A stretch of DNA of 64,000 nt from Achromobacter xylosoxidans (GCF_002192695.1 NZ_MTLG01000086.1:228083-292082); one strand, 5' to 3'; shown: positions 49,398-58,442, numbered from the stretch's first letter. The notes: generated by a model not told the origin, from the sequence alone. A program made the numbers and translations.

Positions 49398-49526
49398 GGC
49401 GCAGGAAGGGAGGGCGGTAAGGGATAGTAGTCGCAGCGGCGCGCGCATGCGGCCTTGCCGCCTCGGGGAAAACAGGGCTGGTGGTTCAAAGAAATGTCAG
49501 GTATCTGACTTTATTCTGAATGCCAA

Positions 49527-49566
49527 ACGAAAATTGTTTACACTCTCATCCTCAAAATTCGAGTAT
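49527..49566 (+). promoter_or_regulatory. Promoter region with possible Fur-like half-sites
   Basis: TTTACA (49537-49542) is followed after 18 bp by GAGTAT (49561-49566), a weak sigma70 pair. The stretch around 49529-49551 on the minus strand (GATGAGAGTGTAAACAATTT) resembles betaproteobacterial Fur half-sites only in part. Iron control is mainly inferred from the genes downstream. Confidence 0.3.
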
Positions 49567-49616
49567 GAGCGGGCCGCCGTGGGGGCGGGTGCCGTTCCTG
49601 TTACGGGAGAGTATCG

Positions 49617-50915
49617 ATGCGCAAGTTGCTGTTGGGAGCGGTGTTGGCCGCTGCGGTGTTCGGGGGGACGGCCCAGGCCGCGGTCGAGCCCAAGGCCGTG
49701 GTCGCGACGTACTCGGATCTGGCGCTGGCCGGCTACGAAGACTCGCTCGCCTCCGCCAAGACCCTGCGCGCCGCCATCGACGCCCTGATCGCCAAGCCCA
49801 GCGCCGAAACGCTGAAGGCCGCGCGCGAAGCCTGGCTGGCGGCCCGCGTGCCTTACCAGCAGACCGAAGCGTACCGCTTCGGCAACCCCATCGTCGACGA
49901 TTGGGAAGGCCGCGTGAACGCCTGGCCGCTGGATGAAGGCCTGATCGACTACGTGGACGCTTCCTACGGCACCGAGAACGACGAGAACGCCTACTACGCG
50001 GTCAACGTCATCGCCAATTCCAAGATCTCGGTGGGCGGCAAGACCGTCGACGTCAGCAAGATCACGCCCCAACTGCTGTCCGAAGTGCTGCACGAAGCCG
50101 ACGGCAACGAAGCCAACGTGGCCACGGGCTACCACGCCATCGAATTCCTGCTGTGGGGCCAGGACCTGAACGGCACCGGCCCTGCGCCGGCCGACCGCAA
50201 GGGCACGCCGCAGGAACGCCACGCCGGCAACCGTCCGCACACCGACTTCGATCCCAAGCAGTGCACGGGCGGCCATTGCGAGCGCCGCGTCCAGTTCCTG
50301 AAGGCCGTGACCGATCTGCTGGTGACGGACCTGGAAGAAATGGTCGGCAACTGGAAGAAGGACGGCGCCGCGCGCAAGGCGGTCGAGGAAGATCCGAAGG
50401 CTGGCCTGATCGCCATGCTGACCGGGCTGGGCAGCCTGTCCTATGGCGAGCTGGCCGGCGAACGCATGAAGCTGGGCCTGATGCTGCATGATCCCGAGGA
50501 AGAGCACGATTGCTTCTCGGACAACACGCACAATTCGCACTACTACGACCAGATCGGCATCCGCAACGTCTACCTGGGCAGCTACACCCGCATCGACGGC
50601 AAGACCGTCCAGGGCGCGAGCCTGTCGGAACTGGTGAAGGCGCGCGATCCCAAGCTGGACGCCGAAGTGCGCGCCAAGCTGGACGCCACCGTGGCCGCCA
50701 TGCAGGCGATGAAGGCGCGCGCCGAAACGGTCGAAACCTACGACCAGATGATTTCGGACGGCAACAAGGAAGGCAATGCCGTGGTGCAGGCCGCCATCGA
50801 CCGCCTGGTCGACCAGACCCGCAGCCTGGAACGCGTGATTGCCCTGCTGGACCTGGGCAAGGTTGCCATCGAAGGTTCCGACAGCCTGGACAAACCTGAC
50901 GCCGTATTCAAGTGA
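49617..50915 (+). CDS. Imelysin-family periplasmic protein (IrpA/EfeO-related)
   Basis: A 432-aa periplasmic protein, signal peptide cleaved about AQA/AV. The family motif GxHxxE is present as GYHAIEFLLWGQD with His173 and Glu176. Imelysins are iron-regulated, originally described as metallopeptidases but later considered metal-binding or iron-uptake proteins. Two helical bundles form the fold. It is the first gene of a tightly overlapping four-gene operon. Its stop overlaps the next GTG start by 4 bp. Confidence 0.9.
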   Translation: MRKLLLGAVLAAAVFGGTAQAAVEPKAVVATYSDLALAGYEDSLASAKTLRAAIDALIAKPSAETLKAAREAWLAARVPYQQTEAYRFGNPIVDDWEGRVNAWPLDEGLIDYVDASYGTENDENAYYAVNVIANSKISVGGKTVDVSKITPQLLSEVLHEADGNEANVATGYHAIEFLLWGQDLNGTGPAPADRKGTPQERHAGNRPHTDFDPKQCTGGHCERRVQFLKAVTDLLVTDLEEMVGNWKKDGAARKAVEEDPKAGLIAMLTGLGSLSYGELAGERMKLGLMLHDPEEEHDCFSDNTHNSHYYDQIGIRNVYLGSYTRIDGKTVQGASLSELVKARDPKLDAEVRAKLDATVAAMQAMKARAETVETYDQMISDGNKEGNAVVQAAIDRLVDQTRSLERVIALLDLGKVAIEGSDSLDKPDAVFK

Positions 50916-52420
50916 AACTCGTTTTAGCCGCCGTACTGGCGGCGTCGGCCCATGCCGGCGCCGCCGCCGCTCCAACCGGGCGTGACGACCTCACGCCCGA
51001 AGACCTGAAGCGCGTGACCGCCATCACCGCGCCGACGCGCGACTTCTCGAAGGTCGAGACCTTCGAGACCATGCAGGCAGGAGCCGCCACCACCAACAAG
51101 CTCATCAACGCCGACATTTTTTCGCAGCCCTCGGCCAACATGAGCTTCGAGGGACGCCAGGAATTCCAGGTCGGCAACGGCCTGTTCCGCAAGGACTGGG
51201 TCTCGGCGCCGGCCTCCACTCAAGCCTCGGATGGCCTGGGACCGCTGTTCAATGCGCGTTCCTGCCAGGCCTGTCATACCAAGGACGGACGCGGCACGGT
51301 GCCGGGTTTCGATCCCCTGGAACGCACCGACGCGGTGGCGCTGCTGCTGCGCCTGGCCGTGCCGCAAGGGCCGGACCGTGGACATCCCAGGCTGGCCGCG
51401 GGCGAGATCGCGGCCTTGCCCGAGCCCATCTACGGCGTGCAGCTGCAGAACTTCGCGGTGGCGGGCCTGCCCGCCGAAGGCCGCATGGAGATCGAGTACC
51501 AGCCGGTCCCGGTCGCGCTCAACGGCGGTGAAACCGTCACGCTGATGAAGCCCGCCTACCGCATCGAGAACCTGGGCTACGGCCCGATGCGCGCGGACAC
51601 GCAGATCTCGCCGCGCCTGGCGCCGCCCATGATAGGCCTGGGCCTGCTGGAATCCATCCACGAAGCCGACATTCTGGCCAACGTGGGCGCGGACAAGCGC
51701 GATGGCATTGTCGGCAAGGCCAACTGGGTCACCGACGCGCGCACCGGCGCGCGCGTGCTGGGCCGCTTCAACCTGAAGGCCGGGCAACCCACGGTCGAGC
51801 AGCAGAGCGCCGCGGCGTTCTCCAACGACATGGGGCTGTCCACGCCTCTGTTCCCCAAGCATTCCGGCGACTGCACGCCTGCGCAGAAGCAGTGCCTGGA
51901 CATGCCGCACGGCGCGCAGCCGCGCTTCGGCCCCGAAGAAGTGCCGGCCAAGCTGATGGACTTCGTCACCATCTATTCCACCAACCTTGCCGTGCCACAG
52001 CGGCGCGACGCCGACGATGCGCGCGTGCTGGCCGGCAAGAAGCTGTTCTACGAAGCCAATTGCGTGGCCTGCCACGTGCCCAAGTACGTCACCAGCCGCA
52101 ATGCCAAGCAGCCCGAGCACCGCTTCCAGCTGATCTGGCCCTACACCGACATGCTGGTGCACGACATGGGCGACGATCTGGCCGACGGCGTGTCCGACGG
52201 CGAAGCCAACGGCCGCGAATGGCGCACGCCGCCGCTGTGGGGCATAGGCCTGACCAAGACCGTGAACCCCAACGCCACCTGGCTGCACGACGGGCGCGCG
52301 CGCACCTTGCTGGAGGCCGTGCTGTGGCATGGCGGACAGGCCAAGCCCGCGCGCGACCGCGTGGTGGCGATGACGCCGGAAGAACGCGCCGATCTCATCC
52401 GTTTCCTGGAGTCGCTGTAA
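50912..52420 (+). CDS. Di-heme oxidoreductase family (DUF1111) periplasmic cytochrome
   Basis: A 502-aa periplasmic c-type cytochrome. Two CxxCH heme sites: CQACH (Cys118-His122) and CVACH near residue 384. A signal peptide is at the start (LAAVLAASAHAGAAAA). GLGPLFNARSCQACHTKDGRG and TPPLWGIGLTKTVNPNATWLHDGRARTLLEAVLWHGGQA are typical of the di-heme thiol-oxidoreductase-like group. Probably electron transfer for iron oxidation or reduction in the periplasm. The start is the GTG overlapping the imelysin stop. Confidence 0.9.
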   Translation: MKLVLAAVLAASAHAGAAAAPTGRDDLTPEDLKRVTAITAPTRDFSKVETFETMQAGAATTNKLINADIFSQPSANMSFEGRQEFQVGNGLFRKDWVSAPASTQASDGLGPLFNARSCQACHTKDGRGTVPGFDPLERTDAVALLLRLAVPQGPDRGHPRLAAGEIAALPEPIYGVQLQNFAVAGLPAEGRMEIEYQPVPVALNGGETVTLMKPAYRIENLGYGPMRADTQISPRLAPPMIGLGLLESIHEADILANVGADKRDGIVGKANWVTDARTGARVLGRFNLKAGQPTVEQQSAAAFSNDMGLSTPLFPKHSGDCTPAQKQCLDMPHGAQPRFGPEEVPAKLMDFVTIYSTNLAVPQRRDADDARVLAGKKLFYEANCVACHVPKYVTSRNAKQPEHRFQLIWPYTDMLVHDMGDDLADGVSDGEANGREWRTPPLWGIGLTKTVNPNATWLHDGRARTLLEAVLWHGGQAKPARDRVVAMTPEERADLIRFLESL

Positions 52421-53508
52421 TGGCCGGATTTGCCCGAAAAGTGTTCAAGCGCGTAGCGGCGGCAGCGTTGGCCGTGGCAGCCCCCGCAGCCGCGCTCGCG
52501 GCGCCGCCCGCCGACCTGGGCGAGCGCCTGGCGCGCGATTACGCCCGTCCCGCCGTGGCCAGGATGGTGGACGCGGCGTCGGCGCTGGACGGGGCGCTGG
52601 GCCGCTGGTGCGCCCGGCCGGACGCAGCCGACGCCGCGCGCGTCAAAGAGGCTTTCGAGAACCTGGCCCTGGCCTGGTCCGGCATCGAGTTCCTGCGCTT
52701 CGGCCCGCTGGTGCAGGCCAACCGCTACGAGCGCCTGGCCTTCTGGCCCGATACGCGCGGCGTCATGCCCAAGCAGGTGCAGGCGCTGATCGCCGCTCAG
52801 GACGGCGACTTGCTCGTGCCCGGCGCCCTGGCGGGACGCAGCGTGGCCGTGCAGGGCCTGCCCGCGTTGGAATACGTGTTGTACGGCGAGCCGGCCTTGC
52901 TGCGGCGGGATGGCGGGCAGGTCGGCACCTACGCCTGCGATTACGCCCGGGCGGTGGTCGCCAACGTCAGGCAGATCACGCGCGATGTCGCCCAGGCCTG
53001 GAGCGCCGAAGGCGATTTCGGCCGGCAGTTTGCGCAACCCAAGGCGGGCAATGACCTGTATCGCGATCAGCAGGAAATCGCGGCCGAGGCCATGAAGTCC
53101 CTATCCACCGGGCTGCAGTTCGCGCGCGACGTGAAGATCCTGCCCGTGCTGGGCGACACGCCCGAAGCGGCGCGGCCCAAGCGCGCCGCATTCTGGCGCA
53201 GCCAGTTGTCCACGCGCCTGCTGGCGGCCAACCTGGAAGGGCTGCAAGCCTTCTACCAGGCGGGCGCCTATGCGCTGCCCAAGGGCGACGCCTGGATGCC
53301 CGAGTCGGTGCGCGGCGAACTGGCGAGCGCGGCGCGCGCGCTGTTGGACGTGCCGCAGCCGCTGGAGCAGGCGCTGGCGCAGGAAGACGGACGCCGGCAG
53401 CTGACCCTGGCGGCGTTGACCCTGAAGAACGCCAAGGCCATCGTCGACGAGAATCTGGCGCCGGCCCTGGGCGTCACGATCGGATTCAATGCGCTCGATG
53501 GCGATTGA
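52420..53508 (+). CDS. Second imelysin-family protein (histidine of motif missing)
   Basis: A 362-aa periplasmic protein of the imelysin fold with a signal peptide (RVAAAALAVAAPAAALAAPP). The expected GxHxxE motif reads GLPALE, so the histidine is replaced by proline while glutamate is kept. Metal binding may be altered or the protein may serve as a non-catalytic partner. The ATG overlaps the stop of the di-heme gene by one base (TAATG). Confidence 0.85.
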   Translation: MAGFARKVFKRVAAAALAVAAPAAALAAPPADLGERLARDYARPAVARMVDAASALDGALGRWCARPDAADAARVKEAFENLALAWSGIEFLRFGPLVQANRYERLAFWPDTRGVMPKQVQALIAAQDGDLLVPGALAGRSVAVQGLPALEYVLYGEPALLRRDGGQVGTYACDYARAVVANVRQITRDVAQAWSAEGDFGRQFAQPKAGNDLYRDQQEIAAEAMKSLSTGLQFARDVKILPVLGDTPEAARPKRAAFWRSQLSTRLLAANLEGLQAFYQAGAYALPKGDAWMPESVRGELASAARALLDVPQPLEQALAQEDGRRQLTLAALTLKNAKAIVDENLAPALGVTIGFNALDGD

Positions 53509-54613
53509 CCGGCGCCGCTTCCTGTCGCTTGCCGCCGCGCTGGGCCTGGCGCCCGCAGCCGCGCTGGCGATGGCTCCCAAGGACGGCGAGGTCCTGTACC
53601 TGAGCGCGCGCAAGCGCGGCGGACGCGACGAAACCGCCTTGCTGGACGCGGCCGGGCACGACCGGCTGGTGGTGCCCATGCCCGCGCGCGGACACAGCTT
53701 CGCCATCGATGCCGCGGGCGAGCGCGCGGTCGTCTTCGGCCGTCAGCCGGGCTTCTTCGCGCTGGCGTTTTCGCTGCGCGGGGGCGAGCCCCAGGCCTTG
53801 CCCATGCACGAAGAGCGCCATTTCTTCGGCCATGGCGCCTATGTGGACGGCGGGCGGCTGCTGGCCGCCACCGAGAACGATTTTGAAGCGGGCCGGGGCG
53901 TGCTGGGGTTGTACGACGCCTCGCCCGGCGGCGCGTACCGCCGCATCGGCGAATTCGACAGCGGCGGCATCGGCCCGCACGAGGTCGTGCTGATGCCCGA
54001 CGGCAAGACGCTGTGCGTCGCCAACGGCGGCATCCTGACGCATCCCGACTACGGCAAGCTGGAACTCAACCTGGACACGATGCGGCCCTCGCTGGCCTAC
54101 ATCGACGCGGCCAGCGGCGAGCTGCTGGAGAAAGTGGAGCTGGAGCCCGCTTTGCACCGTCTGTCCATCCGCCACCTGGCGCTGGCCGCCGATGGCTGCG
54201 TCTGGTTCGGCTGCCAGTACATGGGGCCGGCCGCCGACCGGCCGGCGCTGGTGGGGCGGCACAGGCGCGGCGCGCAACTGGAGCTGTTCGAAGGGCCGGC
54301 GCAGGCGCTGCGCCAGATGCGCAACTATGTCGGCTCGGTGGCGGTGGATGCCGCGGGCGCCGTGGTCGCCACGTCCAGTCCGGTGGGCGGGCAGGTGATC
54401 TACTGGGATGCGGCCAGCGGCCGTTGCCTGGGCACGACCGAACTGGCCGACGGCTGCGGCGTGGCGCCGCAGGCCGACGGGGGCTTCCTGCTGAGCAGCG
54501 GCCTGGGAGCGATGCTGCGCACCGACGCCTCGGGCAAGGAACAGCCCGTGCTCGCGCCGTCGCGGGAGGTGTCCTGGGACAATCATTTCCGCAAGGTCCC
54601 GGCGCGGGCCTGA
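53489..54613 (+). CDS. DUF1513 Tat-exported periplasmic protein
   Basis: A 374-aa protein with a Tat signal (DRRRFLSLAAALGLAP). The rest is a beta-propeller-like DUF1513 domain (HSFAIDAAGERAVVFGRQPGFFALAFSLRGGEP, GIGPHEVVLMPDGKTLCVANGGILTHPDYGKLELNLDTMRPSLAYIDAASGELL). Its biochemical role is unknown, but it always accompanies imelysin/di-heme genes in such operons as I know them. The start overlaps the previous gene by 20 bp; a Met three residues later is equally possible. Confidence 0.88.
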   Translation: MRSMAIDRRRFLSLAAALGLAPAAALAMAPKDGEVLYLSARKRGGRDETALLDAAGHDRLVVPMPARGHSFAIDAAGERAVVFGRQPGFFALAFSLRGGEPQALPMHEERHFFGHGAYVDGGRLLAATENDFEAGRGVLGLYDASPGGAYRRIGEFDSGGIGPHEVVLMPDGKTLCVANGGILTHPDYGKLELNLDTMRPSLAYIDAASGELLEKVELEPALHRLSIRHLALAADGCVWFGCQYMGPAADRPALVGRHRRGAQLELFEGPAQALRQMRNYVGSVAVDAAGAVVATSSPVGGQVIYWDAASGRCLGTTELADGCGVAPQADGGFLLSSGLGAMLRTDASGKEQPVLAPSREVSWDNHFRKVPARA

Positions 54614-54765
54614 TCCCGCGTGCTTACAAAGCTTGACACAACGGGGCCGCGTTGCGGCCCTTATCGCAAGCGCCATCTGATAAAGTTTTCGGCTGCTTTT
54701 TTCAGGCCGCAAGGCGCCCGTTGCCGGGGCGCGCTGGCGGCCTCAACTTTTCCGCAGGAGTATCC

Positions 54766-55599
54766 ATGGAAGAAGCCTTGAAAGAATTTAACGCCTGGGC
54801 TCCCAAGCTGGTGGACCTGGGCCTCAACCTGGCGGTTGCGCTGCTGATCCTCATCATCGGCTGGTGGGTGTCGTCGCTGCTGGGCAGCTGGGTCCGCCGC
54901 GCCGCGACGCGCTCCAAGAAGATCGACCCCACCATCGTGCCCATGTTCTACAGCACGGTGGTCTGGACGGTGCGCATCTTCACCGTGATCGCGGTGCTGG
55001 CGCGCTTCGGGGTGCAGACGGCCAGCCTGATCGCGGTGCTGGGCGCCGCCGGCCTGGCCGTGGGCCTGGCCTTGCAAGGCACGCTGCAGAACATCGCCGC
55101 TGGCATCATGCTGCTGATCCTGCGCCCGATACGCGCGGGCGAATACGTGGCGCTGAGCACTGGCGTGGACGGCACGGTGGAAGAGGTCGGCCTCTTTCTG
55201 ACGCGCCTGATCCAGGTCGACGGTATCCACCTGACCCTGCCCAACAGCACGGTGTGGAACGCCACCATCACCAACTACAGCCGCAACAAGACGCGCCGCC
55301 TGGATATCCCGGTGCCGGTGCGCTATGGCGACAACCTGGAAGTGGTGGTGGCCAAGCTGCGCGCCATCGTCGACGCGCGTTCGGAAACGCTGAAGGATCC
55401 CGAGCCGCTGGTGAAGGTGGTCGACTACAAGGAAAACGGCGTGGTCGTGAACGTGCGCGTGTGGACCGAGTCGGCCAAGTACTGGGACCTGCGCTGGGGC
55501 CTGTACCAGGACATCCGCAAGTCGCTGGAAGACGCGGGCTTCCAGCCGCCGATCCCCATGCGCGAGATCCAGAACGCCAAGCCGGGAGCCGCGGCCTGA
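54766..55599 (+). CDS. Small-conductance mechanosensitive channel (MscS family)
   Basis: A 277-aa inner-membrane channel that opens under hypo-osmotic tension. Three N-terminal helices (LVDLGLNLAVALLILIIGWWV; VPMFYSTVVWTVRIFTVIAVL; the pore helix ASLIAVLGAAGLAVGLALQGTLQNIAAGIMLLI with its Gly/Ala pattern). A soluble beta-domain follows (EYVALSTGVDGTVEEVGLFLTRLIQVDGIHLTLPNSTVWNATITNYS). AGGAG precedes the ATG at 54766. Confidence 0.95.
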   Translation: MEEALKEFNAWAPKLVDLGLNLAVALLILIIGWWVSSLLGSWVRRAATRSKKIDPTIVPMFYSTVVWTVRIFTVIAVLARFGVQTASLIAVLGAAGLAVGLALQGTLQNIAAGIMLLILRPIRAGEYVALSTGVDGTVEEVGLFLTRLIQVDGIHLTLPNSTVWNATITNYSRNKTRRLDIPVPVRYGDNLEVVVAKLRAIVDARSETLKDPEPLVKVVDYKENGVVVNVRVWTESAKYWDLRWGLYQDIRKSLEDAGFQPPIPMREIQNAKPGAAA

Positions 55600-55626
55600 A
55601 GCCGGCTGGTCTTCGCTGGAATGACA

Positions 55627-55656
55627 AAGGGCGCCCGCTGGGCGCCCTTATTTTTG
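55627..55656. terminator. Rho-independent terminator between mscS-type gene and iclR-type gene
   Basis: AAGGGCGCCC-GCT-GGGCGCCCTT perfect 10-bp stem followed by ATTTTT. It lies between the MscS gene and the convergent IclR gene. Confidence 0.9.
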
Positions 55657-55672
55657 CCGGCTGCGGCAGACC

Positions 55673-56434
55673 TCAGGCCTGCATCGACAGGCGCGCCAGC
55701 TCGTTCTTGATCCAACCGGCGATTTCGCGCTGGCGCTGGGCCGGCATGCGGTCGATGATGGCCGTGACGCTGACCGCCAGGATCGGCGCGCCCTGCGCAT
55801 CCAGCAGCGCGCAGCCCACGCCGAGCGCGCCGCGCACCGCGTGGTTGCCCACCACCGAATAGCCGCGGGCGCGGGTGTTCTCGATCAGGCGGTACATTTC
55901 CTGCGGCGTCATGCCGCCGTACTCGTCCAGCCGGCCCGAGTTGCGTTCGACGATGCTGCGCGCAACATCGTCGGGCAGGGCGGCCAGCAAGGCCATGCCG
56001 CCCGATCCCACGCCCAGCGGCTGGCGCTTGCCGGCGTAGGTGGCCAGGATCTGCACCGGATAGCTGCCGATCTCGCGATGCAGGCTGATGGAGTCGTCTT
56101 CTTCGCGCACTACCAGGAATACCGCGTCGCCGGTGCGGTCGGCCAGACGCCGCAGCACGGGCAGCAGCTGGCGCACGCGCGGATCGCGCGAGCGCGTGTC
56201 CGGGTCCACCGCGAGCTGGGCGCGGTATTTCTTGGTGCCGGTCACGGCCAGCACCAGCCCGGCGTCCAGCAGGGCGGCCAGCAGTCGATAGATGGTGGGA
56301 CGCTGTATGCCCGTGAGGCGGGCGATATCGGTCACGCTCAGGCCATCGGGGCCCTGGTCCCGCAGGGCGGCCAGGACGGCCAAGCCGCGCCGCAATGTGC
56401 GTGGACCCGCGGCCCCAGCGTCGCTATCTTGCAT
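55673..56434 (-). CDS. IclR-family transcriptional regulator
   Basis: A 253-aa IclR regulator. N-terminal winged HTH: RRGLAVLAALRDQGPDGLSVTDIARLTGIQRPTIYRLLAALLDAGLV. The C-terminal effector domain contains GDAVFLVVREEDDSISLHREIGSYPVQILATYAGKRQPLGVGSGGMALLAALP. It is divergent from a Bug receptor gene across 160 bp carrying two identical-type dyads, and thus is its likely controller. Confidence 0.92.
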   Translation of the reverse strand: MQDSDAGAAGPRTLRRGLAVLAALRDQGPDGLSVTDIARLTGIQRPTIYRLLAALLDAGLVLAVTGTKKYRAQLAVDPDTRSRDPRVRQLLPVLRRLADRTGDAVFLVVREEDDSISLHREIGSYPVQILATYAGKRQPLGVGSGGMALLAALPDDVARSIVERNSGRLDEYGGMTPQEMYRLIENTRARGYSVVGNHAVRGALGVGCALLDAQGAPILAVSVTAIIDRMPAQRQREIAGWIKNELARLSMQA

Positions 56435-56485
56435 GAAAATCTCTGAAAACTCGGGTTATTACGGAATATTCAAGGGAAAACCACT

Positions 56486-56500
56486 GTCCGTACTGTGGAC
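56486..56500. promoter_or_regulatory. IclR-type operator dyad 1
   Basis: GTCC-N7-GGAC (GTCCGTACTGTGGAC), in the gap between the divergent IclR and Bug genes, 73 bp from an equal dyad at 56559. Confidence 0.5.
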
Positions 56501-56558
56501 TCTACCTTGATGCAGTGCATGTGTATAGCTCAGAATGCTGCATCGAACAATTCAAATC

Positions 56559-56573
56559 GTCCATTCAATGGAC
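56559..56573. promoter_or_regulatory. IclR-type operator dyad 2
   Basis: GTCCAT-TCA-ATGGAC, perfect 6-3-6 inverted repeat with the same GTCC-N7-GGAC frame as the first dyad, 20 bp upstream of the Bug start. The centre-to-centre distance of 73 bp is close to seven helical turns. Confidence 0.55.
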
Positions 56574-56593
56574 AGTACCTGCACGGAGACTCT

Positions 56594-57583
56594 ATGACTA
56601 CAGGTCAAAAGCCTGGACTGCGGCGCATCGCCGCGACCCTTCTGGCTACCGCCGCAAGCGCATTTGCAATGGGTTCGGCCCAGGCCGCCTACCCCGACAA
56701 GCCCGTCCGTATCGTGGTCGGTTTTTCCGCCGGCGGCACCACTGACGTGATCGCCCGCATCATGGCCAAGGAACTGACCGAAAGCCTCGGCCAGTCCTTC
56801 GTGGTCGAGAACAAGCCCGGCGCCGGCAGCAATATCGCCACCGACCAGGTAAAGCGCGCAGACTCCGACGGCTACACGCTGCTGTTCGTGGCCGTGACCA
56901 GCGCCATCAACCAGACGCTGTACAAGAACGTCAATTTCGACCTGACCAAGGATTTCACGCCGGTGGCGCTGGGCGCCAAGGTGCCGAACATCCTGGTGGT
57001 GAACCCGGCCGTGCCCGTGAAGTCGGTGCAGGAATTGGTGGACTACGCCAAGAAGAATCCCGGCAAGCTGGCATTCGCCTCTTCCGGCAGCGGCACGTCC
57101 ATCCACATGGCGGGCGAGCTCTTCAAGATGCAGACCGGCATCGACGTGCTGCACGTGCCCTACAAGGGCAGCGCGCCTGCCGTGACCGACCTGATCGGCG
57201 GCCAGGTGCAGTTCATGTTCGACAACATGCCGTCGGCCTGGCCGCACGTGCAATCGGGCAAGTTGCGCGCCCTGGCCGTGACCACGACGGAACGCTCCAA
57301 GAGCGCGCCTGACGTGCCGACCATGAAGGAATCCGGTTTCGCCAACTTCGACGTGTCTTCGTGGTTTGGCCTGATCGCGCCCGCCGGCACGCCGCCGGAC
57401 GTCGTGAACAAGCTCAACGCGGCCATGGTCAAGGCGCTGGACAAGCCCGAAGTGCAGCTCAGCTTCGAGAAGCTGGGCGCAGTGGGCGTGAAGACGACGC
57501 CGGCCGAATTCGGCCAGTTCATCAAGTCGGAAGTGGAAGGCTGGGCCCCGGTGGTCAAGGCCTCGGGCGCCAAGGTGGACTGA
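56594..57583 (+). CDS. Bug/TctC-family periplasmic substrate-binding protein
   Basis: A 329-aa orphan TTT-type receptor. Signal peptide cleaved about AQA/AYP. Hallmarks: YPDKPVRIVVGFSAGGTTDVIARIMAKELTESLGQSFVVENKPGAGSNIA, DVLHVPYKGSAPAVTDLIGGQVQFMFDN, APDVPTMKESGFANFDVSSWFGLIAPAGTP. Start at 56594 with GGAG upstream. No TctAB membrane genes nearby; divergent from IclR. Confidence 0.95.
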   Translation: MTTGQKPGLRRIAATLLATAASAFAMGSAQAAYPDKPVRIVVGFSAGGTTDVIARIMAKELTESLGQSFVVENKPGAGSNIATDQVKRADSDGYTLLFVAVTSAINQTLYKNVNFDLTKDFTPVALGAKVPNILVVNPAVPVKSVQELVDYAKKNPGKLAFASSGSGTSIHMAGELFKMQTGIDVLHVPYKGSAPAVTDLIGGQVQFMFDNMPSAWPHVQSGKLRALAVTTTERSKSAPDVPTMKESGFANFDVSSWFGLIAPAGTPPDVVNKLNAAMVKALDKPEVQLSFEKLGAVGVKTTPAEFGQFIKSEVEGWAPVVKASGAKVD

Positions 57584-57624
57584 TTTTCGATTTCCGGGCG
57601 GCGAGCCGCCCGGCAAACCTTGCT

Positions 57625-57660
57625 GGGGGACAGGCGTAAAGCCTGCTCCCCTATTTTTTT
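57625..57660 (+). terminator. Rho-independent terminator after the Bug gene
   Basis: A GGGG(A)CAGGC/GCCTG(CT)CCCC stem with GTAAA loop, then a run of 7 T. It overlaps the stop codon of the convergent trmJ gene. Confidence 0.85.
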
Positions 57661-58442
57661 GTGTCGCCGTTGCGGCGCGCCGTGGCCAGCATGGCGGTGC
57701 AGACCCCGCGCATCATGTCCACCTCGTCGCGGCTCAGCGCCAGGCGCGAGTACAGGTGCCGCATGCGCGGCATCAGCTTCTTGGGGTGGGCAGGATCCAG
57801 GAACTGCACGCCGACCAGCGCCTCTTCCCAGTGCGCGAGGAAGGCCTGCACGGCTTCGCTGGAAGCCGGCGCGGCGCCGCGCGGCGTCTCTTGCGCGGTG
57901 GACGCGGGCAACAGCGCCGCGCCCTGGTCCACCAGCAGCGCGTAGCGCAGCTCCCAGGCGGCCAATTGCAGGGCCTGGGCCACGTTCAGCGAGCTGTACT
58001 CGGGGTTGGCCGGAATGTGGCAGATGCGCTGGCACAACGCGATCTGGGCGTTGGTGAGCCCGGCGCGTTCGGTGCCCAGCACCACGGCCGCGACGCCCTC
58101 GGCCGTCTCGCCCAGATGGCCGCGGGCGAGTTCGGCCGCCTGGCGGATGTCGCAGGGCGGGGGGCCCAGGTCGCGCACCCGCGCGGTCAGCGCGAACGCC
58201 ATGGTGACCGGGGCCAGCGCTTCTTCCAGGGACCCGTAGATGCGGGCATTTTCCAGTACGTCCAGCGCGCCGCTGGCGAGCGCCACGGCCTCCGGCTGGC
58301 TTGTTACATCTGGAAATTTAGGCTCGACCAGGACCAGTTCGGAGAAGCCCATCGTCTTGATGGCGCGGGCCGCCGAACCCACGTTTCCGGGGTGGCTGGG
58401 GTTCACCATAACGAAGCGAACACGTGAAAATGCTTGAGTCAT
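57651..58442 (-). CDS. trmJ: tRNA (cytidine/uridine-2'-O)-methyltransferase TrmJ
   Basis: A 263-aa SPOUT methyltransferase that 2'-O-methylates residue 32 of some tRNAs. VRFVMVNPSHPGNVGSAARAIKTMGFSELVLVEP is the TrmJ/TrmH-type start; the SAM-binding knot is VVLGTERAGLTNAQIALCQRICHIPANPEYSSLNVAQALQLAAWEL. A C-terminal helical extension is present as in TrmJ. It is divergent from suhB, a pairing common in this group. Confidence 0.92.
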   Translation of the reverse strand: MTQAFSRVRFVMVNPSHPGNVGSAARAIKTMGFSELVLVEPKFPDVTSQPEAVALASGALDVLENARIYGSLEEALAPVTMAFALTARVRDLGPPPCDIRQAAELARGHLGETAEGVAAVVLGTERAGLTNAQIALCQRICHIPANPEYSSLNVAQALQLAAWELRYALLVDQGAALLPASTAQETPRGAAPASSEAVQAFLAHWEEALVGVQFLDPAHPKKLMPRMRHLYSRLALSRDEVDMMRGVCTAMLATARRNGDTKK

